Assembly: GCA_036641735.1 (NCBI GenBank)
Contig: JAVWEG010000014.1
Location: 1-34,840, forward strand
Direction of reading: 5' to 3'
Source: JAGPHI01 sp036641735
GTDB taxonomy: Bacteria; Bacillota; Clostridia; Oscillospirales; Ruminococcaceae
Length of the DNA: 34,840 nucleotides
How positions within the stretch are numbered: position 1 is the first letter of the stretch; the number at the start of each line of letters is the position of its first letter. Below, piece by piece: positions 16,136-25,123 of the stretch. A program made the translations under genes and the position numbers. Under the pieces are notes generated by a model. It saw only the letters and a program-made list of their open reading frames with translations. It had not been told where the DNA came from and did no database searches.

Positions 16136-16801
16136 ATGCGTACTACAGAAATTGAATATATAGGCAAATCGTGCGAGCTTAAATCATTGATGAACGATTT
16201 ATTATCCGTAGGCACGATTGTTGGAATGGACGATGTGGAAGGTACAATGGATATCGCTCCGCAAGGCGGCGGTTTTTTGGCTACATTACCGTATAATCTG
16301 CCTGTAAAGCTGGTGCTGAACTTACCAAAGGTGGGGTTTAGATTAATGCTTGGGCGCGTTTATTTATCGTCGGGGCAACGCTTGAGATTAGTAGATATCG
16401 GTACTCACCAAACAACGGAACGCAGGCAGTTTTTTCGCTTAAATATTAATATAACAGGGTTAGTTACATTTATAAACGATAATATTGAAGAAATAGATAA
16501 AGAGCCTGAGACGCTTGAAGTAGAGATAAAAGATGTAAGTCTTGGTGGTGTTCGTATGGCTACAAGACGTATTTTTGTTCCAAACGAGGAGTTTTCTTTA
16601 ACATACACATTAATTAAATACAAAGCAGAGATGATGTGCAGAGTGTGTAGAGAAATCTATATGGATTCACAGCGTCCGGGTATTCACCAGTACGGCTGCC
16701 AGTTTATCAATGTTACGGATAAGATGATGGATAAATTGTGCGGAGACTTATTTGAAATGCAGCGAGTGCAGGTGCGCAAGAAAAAAGATAACAGCCTTTG
16801 A
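16136..16801 (+). CDS. YcgR-like PilZ-domain c-di-GMP receptor
   Basis: 221 residues. The N-terminal half (about 1-92) resembles the YcgR/YpfA flagellar brake domain (GTIVGMDDVEGTMDIAPQGG). The C-terminal PilZ domain carries both c-di-GMP-binding signatures: RRQFFR with Arg97 and Arg101 (RxxxR) and DVSLGG with Asp133, Ser135 and Gly138 (D/NxSxxG). YcgR-type proteins bind c-di-GMP and slow or bias the flagellar motor. The position after the FliK-like and FlhB-like genes fits motility control. Start ATG 16136 has GGAGGTGA at good spacing. A separate weak promoter (TATACT at 16071-16076) may lie upstream, so the gene may be transcribed independently. Confidence 0.9.
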   Translation: MRTTEIEYIGKSCELKSLMNDLLSVGTIVGMDDVEGTMDIAPQGGGFLATLPYNLPVKLVLNLPKVGFRLMLGRVYLSSGQRLRLVDIGTHQTTERRQFFRLNINITGLVTFINDNIEEIDKEPETLEVEIKDVSLGGVRMATRRIFVPNEEFSLTYTLIKYKAEMMCRVCREIYMDSQRPGIHQYGCQFINVTDKMMDKLCGDLFEMQRVQVRKKKDNSL

Positions 16802-16880
16802 GTCATCAGCTCATATTCATCTAACTCGAAAACGATTAGATTAGCTTGCAAAAATTTTCATTTCACAGTGGCTGCATTAG

Positions 16881-16911
16881 AAACCGTTAATACTTTGTGT
16901 ATTCACGGTTT
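16881..16911 (+). terminator. Probable terminator after the PilZ gene
   Basis: AAACCGT plus AATAC pair with GTATT plus ACGGTTT around TTTGT, one mismatch, followed by TTTAA. Flanking GCATTA/TAATGT can extend the stem. The U-tract is short. Confidence 0.6.
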
Positions 16912-17006
16912 TTAATGTGGCTACAGTGGGATAAAAATACAAAAGCTAACAAGTGTTTGGAGACGGACGAGTATCAAGGGCTGCTGCTCAATATTGGGAG
17001 GATAAT

Positions 17007-19220
17007 ATGGACAATAGTGACAATACAATAAAATCGCCTGTTTTTGCACTGGACATAGGTACGCACAGCGTAATAGGTGTGGTGGGATATAATGAAAACG
17101 AGCTTTTTCATATAGAAGCCATCGAGGAACGCGAGCATACGAAGCGCGCTATGATAGACGGGCAAATAGAGGATATTGCGGCAGTGGCGGCTGTAGCTAT
17201 TGAAGTGCGTGAAGCACTGGAAGCTAAAGTAGCGAAAAAGCTCGATCACGTTTGTGTGGCTGCGGCAGGTCGTGCATTGCGCACAGCGACGGCTTCGTTT
17301 GAAGTAGATGTACCTGCAGGCGGCCCTGCTACTAAAGAGACAGTGTACGAGCTTGAGATGGGAGCCGTAAGCAAGGCGGCTGAAGATATACATAAAACCG
17401 AAGGGCAAGACGACCTTTTTTGCGTAGGACATTCCGTAATGCACTATTATTTAGATGATTATGCGTATTCTACTATTATTGACCATAAAGGCAAAAAAGC
17501 GCGTGTGGATATTATAGCCACATTTTTACCGTCCGAGGTAGTGAGCAGCCTTGAAGCTACAATGCAAAAGGCAGGGCTTTCTATAGAATTTCTAACGCTT
17601 GAGCCTATTGCGGCGATGAATGCCGTAATACCGCAGGAATTACGGCTTTTAAATTTAGCACTTGTGGATATAGGCGCAGGTACGTCTGATATTGCAGTAT
17701 GCAACGATGGAGCGGTGTCTGCATATACTATGGCAACTGTAGCGGGGGACGAGATTACAGAGGCAATAATCAAGCAGTATTTGGTGGATTTTGATACTGC
17801 CGAAAAGATAAAATGTGCTATTGGAAACAACGATAAAACCATTTGCTACAGAGATATAATGGGATTTGACTACACTGTACCAAGAGATGAGCTGCTTGAT
17901 AACATTATGCCGTCGCTAGACGATTTGGCAGACATAATTTCCACCAAAATATTAGAGATAAATGGCAAAGCGCCTGCGGCTGTATTTTTAGTGGGCGGCG
18001 GCGGCCGTACTCCTTTATTATGTAAAATGCTTGCGGATAAATTAGAGCTTGACGAGCGTAAAGTAGCGATAGGCGGCAATAATTTTATGAAAAAGCTTGC
18101 CGTGGGCGAGCAGGAAGCATTTGGCCCCGAGTATGCTACACCACTTGGTATTGCACTTACGGCAGTGAGCGCAGGTATGTATAAGGGCTTTGATATTATG
18201 GTAAACGGTGAACAAAAGCATTTACTGCGCACAGGCTCGCTTGCTATGATGGACGTATTATTGCTGTGCGGATATAGCTATGCCGATATTATGGGTAAAA
18301 GCGGCAAAAATCTTTTGTTTGAAGTAAATGGACAAAAGCGTATTTTGCGTGGAGGAAGCTTGCAAACGGCTTCTTTACTGCTAAATGGTGAAAGCGTAGG
18401 CATTTCGGCATTGGTAGCATCGGGAGACAGCATACACATAGTGCCTGCTGTACAGGGAGAGGATGCCTCTTTATCTGTGCGCGATGTTTTGGCAGGCAGC
18501 AAAAACTTTACTATTGGGTTTGATAATCGCGATATTCGAGCAGGAATTTACGCTGTGATAAATGGTGTAGAGGCAGACGACGACAGAGCAATTTGCGTAG
18601 GCGACAAGGTAGAAATAGTGGATTTCAGCACCTTTGCTGATGTGTGCAAGGGTGCAGGAGATGGCAAAACAGAATTGTATTTGCTAAATGGAATGGCTGC
18701 GGCAGACGATGCCCGATTAGAGGACGGAGATATTATATCGCTTCGTAAAGAGCCTGAAAAAGAAAAGCCGCTGATTAATTACACTCTTACAGAGGACGAT
18801 ATTATTGCGCAGGATACAGTAGAGCAAAAGCAAGATGAAAATATTGATTACAGCGATACGAGTGAAAATAAAAACGAGCCTATGCCAATAATAGAAGAAG
18901 AGCCGAAAGACATAGAAGATAATAGCACCGCCGTGATTGATGGGTGGGAGCCGGGCGAGCTTATGTTTTCTCCCGAGCCTCTTTTAATAAGTGAGGACGA
19001 TTTCAAGCCCTTAACTATCACCTTAAATGGCACAAGGATTACGTTACCGCCGCGTGAGGGCGGCGCGCCTTATATGTTTTTAGATATGCTTTCGCTTGCG
19101 AAAATTGATCCGTCAAAGCCCGAAGGCGATATAGAATTGCTTTTAAACGGACACGATGCATCATTTTTGGAGCGAGTAAATATGGGTGATGAAATAGAGA
19201 TACACTGGAAACAAAGATAA
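17007..19220 (+). CDS. FtsA/PilM-like actin-fold protein with beta-grasp-like repeat tail
   Basis: 737 residues from ATG 17007, which has GGGAGG 5 bases upstream; a longer GTG start at 16953 lacks one. The N-terminal 395 residues are an FtsA-type actin fold: phosphate-1 ALDIGTHSVIGVVGYNE, a 1C/SHS2-like region EEREHTKRAMIDGQIED, phosphate-2 LALVDIGAGTSDIAVC (about 217-232) and the adenosine motif FLVGGGGRTPLLCKML (about 327-342). ATP binding is therefore likely. From about 396 the protein departs from FtsA: four segments of the pattern NG-x13-16-GD-x-I (near 460, 519, 560 and 713) suggest repeated beta-grasp units, with an acidic linker (590-660) before the last. The FtsA C-terminal membrane helix is not seen. 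A related form occurs in Clostridia and its role is not established; it need not be the division FtsA. It is monocistronic with a strong terminator. Confidence 0.75.
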   Translation: MDNSDNTIKSPVFALDIGTHSVIGVVGYNENELFHIEAIEEREHTKRAMIDGQIEDIAAVAAVAIEVREALEAKVAKKLDHVCVAAAGRALRTATASFEVDVPAGGPATKETVYELEMGAVSKAAEDIHKTEGQDDLFCVGHSVMHYYLDDYAYSTIIDHKGKKARVDIIATFLPSEVVSSLEATMQKAGLSIEFLTLEPIAAMNAVIPQELRLLNLALVDIGAGTSDIAVCNDGAVSAYTMATVAGDEITEAIIKQYLVDFDTAEKIKCAIGNNDKTICYRDIMGFDYTVPRDELLDNIMPSLDDLADIISTKILEINGKAPAAVFLVGGGGRTPLLCKMLADKLELDERKVAIGGNNFMKKLAVGEQEAFGPEYATPLGIALTAVSAGMYKGFDIMVNGEQKHLLRTGSLAMMDVLLLCGYSYADIMGKSGKNLLFEVNGQKRILRGGSLQTASLLLNGESVGISALVASGDSIHIVPAVQGEDASLSVRDVLAGSKNFTIGFDNRDIRAGIYAVINGVEADDDRAICVGDKVEIVDFSTFADVCKGAGDGKTELYLLNGMAAADDARLEDGDIISLRKEPEKEKPLINYTLTEDDIIAQDTVEQKQDENIDYSDTSENKNEPMPIIEEEPKDIEDNSTAVIDGWEPGELMFSPEPLLISEDDFKPLTITLNGTRITLPPREGGAPYMFLDMLSLAKIDPSKPEGDIELLLNGHDASFLERVNMGDEIEIHWKQR

Positions 19221-19223
19221 ATT

Positions 19224-19272
19224 AAACACGCTGCTGCGCAAAACCATTTAAGTTTTGCGCAGCAGCGTGTTT
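19224..19272 (+). terminator. Intrinsic terminator after the FtsA-like gene
   Basis: A perfect 21-bp stem with a 7-base CATTTAA loop (arms 19224-19244 and 19252-19272), starting 4 bases after the stop and followed by TGTTATCTT. Confidence 0.92.
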
Positions 19273-19311
19273 TGTTATCTTACTTTAAATGTAAAAAGTG
19301 CAGTTTTATAT

Positions 19312-19340
19312 TTGTAAAAAATAATAAAATATGATATACT
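19312..19340 (+). promoter_or_regulatory. Promoter for ruvC-ruvA-ruvB
   Basis: TTGTAA (19312-19317), 17 bases, TATACT (19335-19340), with a TGA extension before the -10 box. It lies 50 bases ahead of the ruvC start. Confidence 0.65.
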
Positions 19341-19389
19341 ATCTGTTTAAATGGACTTATTGTATCGTGCGAAAGAGGGTGCAGTGCTA

Positions 19390-19911
19390 ATGCGTATTTT
19401 GGGTATAGATCCCGGGTATGCCATAGTGGGATTTGGAGCAGTAGAGTACAGTGGCGGAACGTTTACTACGCTTAAATTTGGCGCTGCCACCACAGATGCG
19501 CACACGGATTTCAACGATAGATTAAATGAGATTTTTGATGATATTACGAATATTATAGAGATGATAAAGCCAGATGCACTCGCGATAGAAACATTGTTTT
19601 TTACCACTAACCAAAAAACGGTAATAGCGGTGGCAGAGGCGCGCGGAGTACTGCTGCTTGCGGCAAAACGCGCTAATATACCGATATTTGAGTATACGCC
19701 CTTGCAGGTAAAGCAGAGCGTGGCTGGCTATGGTAAAGCAAGTAAAAAGCAAGTGCAGGAGATGACACGCACTATCTTAAAGCTTGACAGTGTACCAAAG
19801 CCCGATGATGCGGCAGATGCGCTTGCAATGGCAATTTGTCACGCACACAGCTATCGTTCGGGGCAATTTAACGTAAGTAAAACCAAAAGACAGAGTATGG
19901 GATACTATTAA
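19390..19911 (+). CDS. ruvC: Crossover junction endodeoxyribonuclease RuvC
   Basis: Resolves Holliday junctions by paired nicks (EC 3.1.21.10) in concert with RuvAB. From ATG 19390 the protein has 173 residues, the typical length, and starts MRILGIDPG. The four catalytic acids of the RNase H-like fold are in place: Asp7, Glu67 (ALAIETLFF), Asp140 and Asp143 (KPDDAADALAMAICH). ATG 19390 is 10 bases after AGAGGG; the longer frame to 19351 adds residues outside the family. It is followed by ruvA after 24 bases and then ruvB, the usual Firmicute arrangement. Confidence 0.96.
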   Translation: MRILGIDPGYAIVGFGAVEYSGGTFTTLKFGAATTDAHTDFNDRLNEIFDDITNIIEMIKPDALAIETLFFTTNQKTVIAVAEARGVLLLAAKRANIPIFEYTPLQVKQSVAGYGKASKKQVQEMTRTILKLDSVPKPDDAADALAMAICHAHSYRSGQFNVSKTKRQSMGYY

Positions 19912-19935
19912 TATACATTTGTACAGGAGATAAAA

Positions 19936-20541
19936 ATGATTTATTCGCTTACAGGCAAGCTTGTGGAAAAAAGCAATACCGAGGTAGTGATAGAGTGCGG
20001 CGGAGTAGGATATTGGGTATTTATCCCTGCGGCGGAGGCATCGGCATTGCCAAGTGTAGGCAATGTGTGTACATTGTATACATATATGAATTTGAGCGAA
20101 AATCTGATACAGCTTTTCGGATTTGCGGATAAAGAGAGCCAGAGCGTTTTCCGTATGCTTATCACGGTGTCGGGTGTAGGGCCAAAGGCAGGGCTTGCAA
20201 TACTTAGCGCCTTGTCGCCCGATAAGATAGTGCTTGCTATTTCGGCTGGCGACTATAAAGCGTTTACCGCCGCTAATGGCATAGGGCCAAAGATAGCGCA
20301 GCGCCTTGTAATGGAGCTAAAGGATAAGGTGGGCAAGGGGCTTACCTCGGGCATTAGCTTAGATGATATAAACACAAATGCGCCAAATATGGGCGGAAGC
20401 GTGCAGCAAGCTATGGCGGCGCTTGTATCACTTGGATACAGCGGCAGTGAGGCAGCACAAGCAATAGGCAGGCTGGATGATAACTTGCCTGTGAGCGAGC
20501 TTATCCGCCTTGCTTTGCAAGGTATAGGAAAGGGGAGATAG
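19936..20541 (+). CDS. ruvA: Holliday junction DNA helicase subunit RuvA
   Basis: RuvA tetramers bind four-way junctions and load RuvB. 201 residues: an N-terminal OB fold (about 1-62, MIYSLTGKLVEKSNTEVVIE), two helix-hairpin-helix motifs (VSGVGPKAGLAIL and ANGIGPKIAQRLVMEL), an acidic pin region, then a flexible linker and the RuvB-binding domain III (VQQAMAALVSLGYSGSEA). ATG 19936 is preceded by AGGAGA. ruvB begins 3 bases after its stop, so the two are translationally linked. Confidence 0.97.
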   Translation: MIYSLTGKLVEKSNTEVVIECGGVGYWVFIPAAEASALPSVGNVCTLYTYMNLSENLIQLFGFADKESQSVFRMLITVSGVGPKAGLAILSALSPDKIVLAISAGDYKAFTAANGIGPKIAQRLVMELKDKVGKGLTSGISLDDINTNAPNMGGSVQQAMAALVSLGYSGSEAAQAIGRLDDNLPVSELIRLALQGIGKGR

Positions 20542-20544
20542 CAG

Positions 20545-21609
20545 GTGGCAATAGAGACACAGGATTTTGAAAATGATGTTCGTCTTGTAAATCCAGAGGC
20601 GGAGCAAGAGGATTTTGATGCTGAGGCAAGCTTGCGCCCTAAGAGCTTAGATGAATATATCGGACAGGATAAAGCCAAAGAAAACCTTAAAATATATCTT
20701 GAAGCCGCCAAAATGCGCGCAGAGCCGCTAGACCATTTATTGCTTTACGGCCCTCCGGGGCTTGGCAAAACTACGCTTGCGTGCATTGTGGCACACGAAA
20801 TGGGCGTACAAATACGTATCACTTCGGGGCCAGCCATAGAAAAACCGGGAGATTTAGCAGCGCTGCTCACTAATTTGCAAGAGGGCGATGTGCTTTTTAT
20901 AGACGAAATTCATCGTTTATCTCGCCAAGTAGAAGAGGTGCTATATCCTGCACTGGAGGACTATGCGCTTGATATAATGATAGGCAAAGGGCCGTCGGCA
21001 CAGTCTATCCGCATAAATTTACCGCGTTTTACGCTGATTGGCGCTACTACGCGAGCAGGGCAATTGTCAAGCCCTCTACGCGACAGATTTGGAGTATTAT
21101 TAAAGCTAGAGCTTTATTCGGTAAATGAATTAGCACAGATAGTAATGCGCTCGTCGGGGATATTAGACGTGCCTTGTGACGAAAACGGCGCGTTAGAGCT
21201 TGCCAAATGCGCACGCGGCACACCTCGTGTAGCTAATCGATTATTAAAGCGCTCACGAGACTATGCTATGGTGATGGGCGACGGCATAGTAAACGGAGAG
21301 CTTGCACTAATAGCACTTTCACGTATGGATATAGATGAAGCAGGCTTAGATGCACTCGATAGAGCGCTTTTGCGTGCCATTATAGAAATGTATGCAGGCG
21401 GCCCCGTAGGGCTTGAAACCTTAGCGGCGGCGCTCGGAGAAGAAGCCGTTACCTTAGAGGACGTGTGCGAGCCGTACCTTATGCAATCGGGCTATCTTAC
21501 ACGCACTCCACGCGGACGAATGGTAACGCGCCTTGCCTATGCACATTTAGGGATGAAATATCCCGAAGCCGACACAGGCGATGTGCAGCAGCAAAGCTTA
21601 GATATCTAA
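20545..21609 (+). CDS. ruvB: Holliday junction DNA helicase ATPase RuvB
   Basis: The AAA+ motor for branch migration (EC 3.6.4.12). 354 residues from GTG 20545, 7 bases after GGGGAG. Seen: the N-terminal LRPKSLDEYIGQDKAKENL, Walker A GPPGLGKT (69-76), Walker B LFIDEIHRL (acidic pair 120-121), sensor 1 IGATTRAG, arginine finger region LRDRFG, sensor 2 GTPRVANRLLKRSRD, and the C-terminal winged helix QSGYLTRTPRGRMVTRLAYAHL. It is the last gene of the ruv set; 87 bases separate it from the next gene, and no clear terminator is seen between. Confidence 0.98.
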   Translation: MAIETQDFENDVRLVNPEAEQEDFDAEASLRPKSLDEYIGQDKAKENLKIYLEAAKMRAEPLDHLLLYGPPGLGKTTLACIVAHEMGVQIRITSGPAIEKPGDLAALLTNLQEGDVLFIDEIHRLSRQVEEVLYPALEDYALDIMIGKGPSAQSIRINLPRFTLIGATTRAGQLSSPLRDRFGVLLKLELYSVNELAQIVMRSSGILDVPCDENGALELAKCARGTPRVANRLLKRSRDYAMVMGDGIVNGELALIALSRMDIDEAGLDALDRALLRAIIEMYAGGPVGLETLAAALGEEAVTLEDVCEPYLMQSGYLTRTPRGRMVTRLAYAHLGMKYPEADTGDVQQQSLDI

Positions 21610-21651
21610 TTTGCAAAATTACGAAATTTGATAAATTTATTCACAATTTGG

Positions 21652-21660
21652 TGCTATAAT
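21652..21660 (+). promoter_or_regulatory. Extended -10 promoter at the head of the 10-gene run
   Basis: TGCTATAAT: perfect -10 box with TGn extension and no clear -35 at standard spacing. It starts about 45 bases before the methyltransferase start and may drive the genes up to the terminator at 31488. Confidence 0.55.
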
Positions 21661-21696
21661 GTTTTTTTGGCACACAAATTACAGCGGAGGAATAAT

Positions 21697-22563
21697 ATGC
21701 GCGCTGCAAATACTTGGCAGGATTATGAGCTTATAGATGCTACAGGCGGCAATCGCCTAGAGCGGTGGGGTAAGGTGCTACTAGTAAGGCCCGATCCGCA
21801 GGTGATATGGAAAAGCCCTATTTCCACCACGATGTGGAAAAATGCCGATGCCGTATATCACCGCTCCGACAAGGGCGGCGGCGAGTGGGAATATAAGCGT
21901 AAAACAGCCGATAAATGGCTTATTAAATACGGCAAAGATTTATCGCTTATTGTGTCTCCCACAGGCTTTAAGCATACGGGAGTATTCCCCGAGCAAGCGG
22001 TAAATTGGGACGAGTATACTCGCCTTATTAAAGGGGCAAAAAGGCCGATAAAGGTGCTAAATCTGTTTGGATATACGGGCGGCGCTACACTTGCTTGTGC
22101 TTGTGCTGGTGCTGAGGTGTGCCACGTAGATGCAAGCAAAGGAATGGTAGCTTGGGGACGTGAAAATGCCGAAAAAAGCGGTATGCAAAACAATAAAATA
22201 CGCTGGATAGTGGACGATTGCGCCAAATTTGTGGCGCGTGAGGTACGCAGAGGTGTACGATACGATGCCATTATTATGGATCCTCCAAGCTATGGCAGAG
22301 GGCCGTCGGGCGAGATATGGAAGCTTGAAGATAATATATACGATTTTATCGCGCTGTGCGTTACTGCTTTGTCGGATAAACCGTTGTTTGTAGCCGTAAA
22401 CAGCTATACTACGGGGCTGTCACCAAGTGTTATGGAATATATTTTGGGTACAATGCTGATAAAGCGTTATGGCGGAAACACCTCTTGCGATGAGATAGGC
22501 TTGCCTGTTACGGCTACTAATGGAGTAGTGCCGTGCGGAGCTACAGCTTTTTGGAAGGAATAA
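21697..22563 (+). CDS. Class I SAM-dependent methyltransferase (RlmI/RlmK-like, rRNA type)
   Basis: 288 residues from ATG 21697, just after GCGGAGG; the frame is open to 21628 but has no ribosome binding site there. Motif I is VLNLFGYTGGATLACA (120-135), followed by Asp145 in HVDASKGM and the catalytic-site DPPSYGRG (195-202). This combination matches the RlmI/RlmK group that makes 5-methylcytosine or 7-methylguanine in 23S rRNA, but the N-terminal PUA domain of those enzymes is missing; instead about 110 residues with RWGKVLLVRPDPQVIW precede the methyltransferase domain. The exact RNA target cannot be stated. It heads the run leading into ecfA1, whose start is 5 bases after its stop. Confidence 0.85.
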   Translation: MRAANTWQDYELIDATGGNRLERWGKVLLVRPDPQVIWKSPISTTMWKNADAVYHRSDKGGGEWEYKRKTADKWLIKYGKDLSLIVSPTGFKHTGVFPEQAVNWDEYTRLIKGAKRPIKVLNLFGYTGGATLACACAGAEVCHVDASKGMVAWGRENAEKSGMQNNKIRWIVDDCAKFVAREVRRGVRYDAIIMDPPSYGRGPSGEIWKLEDNIYDFIALCVTALSDKPLFVAVNSYTTGLSPSVMEYILGTMLIKRYGGNTSCDEIGLPVTATNGVVPCGATAFWKE

Positions 22564-22567
22564 TAGA

Positions 22568-23395
22568 ATGAATATGCTCAAGGTAGAAAATATTGAGTTT
22601 AGCTATGAAGATAATATTAAAGCAATAGACGGGCTGTCATTAAATGTGGAGCGCGGAGAGCTAGTGGCTGTGCTTGGCGCTAACGGCTGCGGTAAATCTA
22701 CGCTTGCAAAGCATTTTAACGCTATATTATTGCCGCAAAAAGGCACAGTGTATGTAGAGGACGTATCTACCGATGACGAAGCGCATATAGTAGAGCTTCG
22801 CCAAAAAGTGGGAATGGTGTTTCAAAACCCCGACAATCAGATAGTGGCGACTGTAGTGGAGGAGGACGTAGCGTTTGCGCTTGAAAACCTCGGTGTGCCG
22901 CCGCCCGATATACGCACGCGTATAGATGAAGCTATGGAGATGACGGGCATATATAAGCATCGCCATAAAGCACCTCATAAGCTGTCTGGCGGGCAAAAAC
23001 AGCGTGTAGCCATAGCAGGTGTAATAGCAATGCGCCCCGATTGCTTAGTATTAGATGAAGCCACTGCAATGCTTGATCCTATTGGCAGAGAAAAGGTAAT
23101 GAAAACAGTGCGCCGCCTAAATAAAGAGCTTGGCATTACCGTGGTGCAGATAACACATTATATGGAGGAAGCGGCGCTTGCCGACCGTGTAATTGTGATG
23201 AGCGAGGGCAAAATAGCTATAGAGGGTACACCTAAAGAGGTGTTTAGCAAAGTAAAAGAAATAAGAGCCTTGCATCTTGATGTGCCGCAAGCGGCAGAAT
23301 TATGCTATGAGCTTACAAAAGCAGGCTTTGCAATGCCGACTGATGTTATTACGAGTGAAGAATGTGCGGCAGCATTGGCGCAGAAGCTAAAATAA
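22568..23395 (+). CDS. ecfA1: ECF transporter ATPase subunit EcfA1
   Basis: One of two ABC ATPases that power energy-coupling-factor vitamin or metal importers. 275 residues. Walker A GANGCGKST (37-45), Q loop FQNPDNQIVAT, signature LSGGQKQR, Walker B LVLDEATAMLDP with the catalytic glutamate, and the switch histidine in ITHYMEEA. The FQNPDNQ motif is the typical EcfA1 form. It starts 5 bases after the methyltransferase stop with GGAAGGA in front. EcfA2 follows after 12 bases and EcfT overlaps that. The substrate-binding S components are elsewhere, as in group II ECF systems. Confidence 0.95.
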   Translation: MNMLKVENIEFSYEDNIKAIDGLSLNVERGELVAVLGANGCGKSTLAKHFNAILLPQKGTVYVEDVSTDDEAHIVELRQKVGMVFQNPDNQIVATVVEEDVAFALENLGVPPPDIRTRIDEAMEMTGIYKHRHKAPHKLSGGQKQRVAIAGVIAMRPDCLVLDEATAMLDPIGREKVMKTVRRLNKELGITVVQITHYMEEAALADRVIVMSEGKIAIEGTPKEVFSKVKEIRALHLDVPQAAELCYELTKAGFAMPTDVITSEECAAALAQKLK

Positions 23396-23407
23396 AAGGA
23401 GAACACA

Positions 23408-24286
23408 ATGCCACCTATTGTAAAGGTAGAAAATCTCACATATATTTACGGCGAGGGTATGCCCGATGCCACTGTAGCGATAGACGATGTAAGCTTTGAG
23501 ATAAACGAAGGCGAATTTATCGGAATAATCGGTTCTACAGGCTGTGGCAAATCCACGCTTATTACACATTTTAACGGTATCAATCGCCCTACGCGCGGCA
23601 AAATATATATAGGCGGCGAGGATATATGGAAAAATCCGCAGGATATACGGCGGTTTCGCTTTATGGTGGGGCTTGTTTTTCAATATCCCGAATATCAGCT
23701 ATTTGAAGAAACAGTGTATAAAGATATTGCATTCGGCCCACATAATATGGGGCTTAGCGAGAGCGAAATTGCACAGCGCGTACAGCGCGCCGCAAGCTTT
23801 TGTGGGCTTAGCGATGAAATGCTTGCCAAAAGCCCGTTTGAATTATCAGGCGGACAAAAGCGCCGCGTGGCAATAGCGGGAGTACTTGCTATGGAGCCTA
23901 AAATATTAGTGCTGGACGAGCCAGCCGCAGGGCTTGATCCAGAAGGACGAGACACAATATTGAGCGAAGTGAAAAAATATCATAAAGACACAGGCACTAC
24001 CGTAATATTAGTGAGCCACAGTATGGAGGATATAGCAAAGTACGCGGATAAAGTATTGGTGATGAATGCCGCGAAAATAGCGATGTTTGACGAAACCGCC
24101 AAGATATTTGCCCGTGCGCCCGAGCTTTTGGAAATGGGGCTTAGTGTGCCTGAGGTAACTAAGATTTTTATGCGCCTTAAAGAGATGGGAGTACCTATCG
24201 CTACAGATGTGTACACTGTAAAATATGCCGTGCAGGAGATATTAAAGTATAAGGCACAGCTAAAGGCAGGTGGCGCTAATGCTTAG
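23408..24286 (+). CDS. ecfA2: ECF transporter ATPase subunit EcfA2
   Basis: The second ABC ATPase of the ECF module, 292 residues. Walker A GSTGCGKST, Q loop FQYPEYQLFEETV (the EcfA2-type form), signature LSGGQKRR, Walker B LVLDEPAAGLDPEG and switch histidine in VSHSMEDIA. The C-terminal extension after the ATPase core, with the heterodimer contact region, is present. ATG 23408 has AAAAGGAG close by. The end overlaps the ecfT start by 8 bases. Confidence 0.95.
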   Translation: MPPIVKVENLTYIYGEGMPDATVAIDDVSFEINEGEFIGIIGSTGCGKSTLITHFNGINRPTRGKIYIGGEDIWKNPQDIRRFRFMVGLVFQYPEYQLFEETVYKDIAFGPHNMGLSESEIAQRVQRAASFCGLSDEMLAKSPFELSGGQKRRVAIAGVLAMEPKILVLDEPAAGLDPEGRDTILSEVKKYHKDTGTTVILVSHSMEDIAKYADKVLVMNAAKIAMFDETAKIFARAPELLEMGLSVPEVTKIFMRLKEMGVPIATDVYTVKYAVQEILKYKAQLKAGGANA

Positions 24287-25097
24287 AGATATCACGATAG
24301 GTCAGCATTTTCCGGGTACTTCTATTGTGCATAGGCTAGATCCGCGTATTAAGCTTCTGCTTACAGTGGGATATATCATAGTTTTGTTCGTAGGCTCTAA
24401 TCCGGCAGGGCTTGTGCTGTCTATCGGATTATTAGGGCTTTTATATGCACTCGCCAAAATACCGATAAAGCTTATAATCAAAAGCATAAAGCCGATACTT
24501 CCGATAATATTATTTACAGCGGTGCTTAATCTTTTCTTCCAAAGCGGAGAGGGTGCGCCACTGATACAATTTTATTTTTTAAAGGTATATAAAGAGGGGC
24601 TTTATTATGCAATAGTAATGAGCGTGCGCATTATTGCTCTTATTGCAGGCACCAGCTTACTCACGTATACTACAAGCCCCATAGCCTTAACAGATGCTAT
24701 AGAACGACTGTTAAAACCGCTTGCGAAGCTGCATTTACCCGTACACGAGCTTGCTATGATGATGACTATTGCTTTACGCTTTATCCCTACGTTAATAGAA
24801 GAAACAGATAAGATAATGAACGCACAAAAAGCGCGCGGCGCAGAGCTTGATTCAGGCTCGTTAAAAGCGAGGGTAATGGCGCTTGTGCCTGTATTGATAC
24901 CGCTGTTTATCTCGGCTTTTCGCCGTGCAGATGAATTAGCTATGGCTATGGAATGTCGCTGTTATCAGGGCGGCGAGGGGCGCACAAGGCTAAAGCAGCT
25001 GCATATCAATAAAAGTGACGTACTAGCCACGATATTTTGCATATTACTGTTTTCGGCTGTGTGTGCCACTAATTTTATTTTTCCAAAGCTTGTATAA
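24279..25097 (+). CDS. ecfT: ECF transporter transmembrane subunit EcfT
   Basis: The membrane subunit that couples EcfA1/A2 to interchangeable S components. From ATG 24279 it has 272 residues and begins MLRDITIGQHFPGTSIVHRL, the family's usual start; a GTG at 24270 is poorly placed relative to AGGTGG (24268-24273). There are several hydrophobic segments (about residues 28-62, 72-90, 105-128, 250-268). The two Arg-containing coupling motifs are visible: QKARGAELDSG and MECRCYQGGEGRTRL. The overlap with ecfA2 implies translational coupling. truA follows after 26 bases. Confidence 0.95.
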   Translation: MLRDITIGQHFPGTSIVHRLDPRIKLLLTVGYIIVLFVGSNPAGLVLSIGLLGLLYALAKIPIKLIIKSIKPILPIILFTAVLNLFFQSGEGAPLIQFYFLKVYKEGLYYAIVMSVRIIALIAGTSLLTYTTSPIALTDAIERLLKPLAKLHLPVHELAMMMTIALRFIPTLIEETDKIMNAQKARGAELDSGSLKARVMALVPVLIPLFISAFRRADELAMAMECRCYQGGEGRTRLKQLHINKSDVLATIFCILLFSAVCATNFIFPKLV

Positions 25098-25123
25098 AAT
25101 ATTTTAAAAAAGGAGAGTGCGCA

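Noticed and set aside
17007..19220. Annotation simply as the cell-division protein FtsA
   Set aside because: The actin fold matches, but length, the repeated tail, lack of a C-terminal membrane helix and absence of a neighbouring ftsZ make the specific name unsafe.
21661..21696. A riboswitch or leader RNA ahead of the methyltransferase-ecf run
   Set aside because: Only about 36 bases separate the -10 box from the start codon; there is no room for a known vitamin riboswitch.
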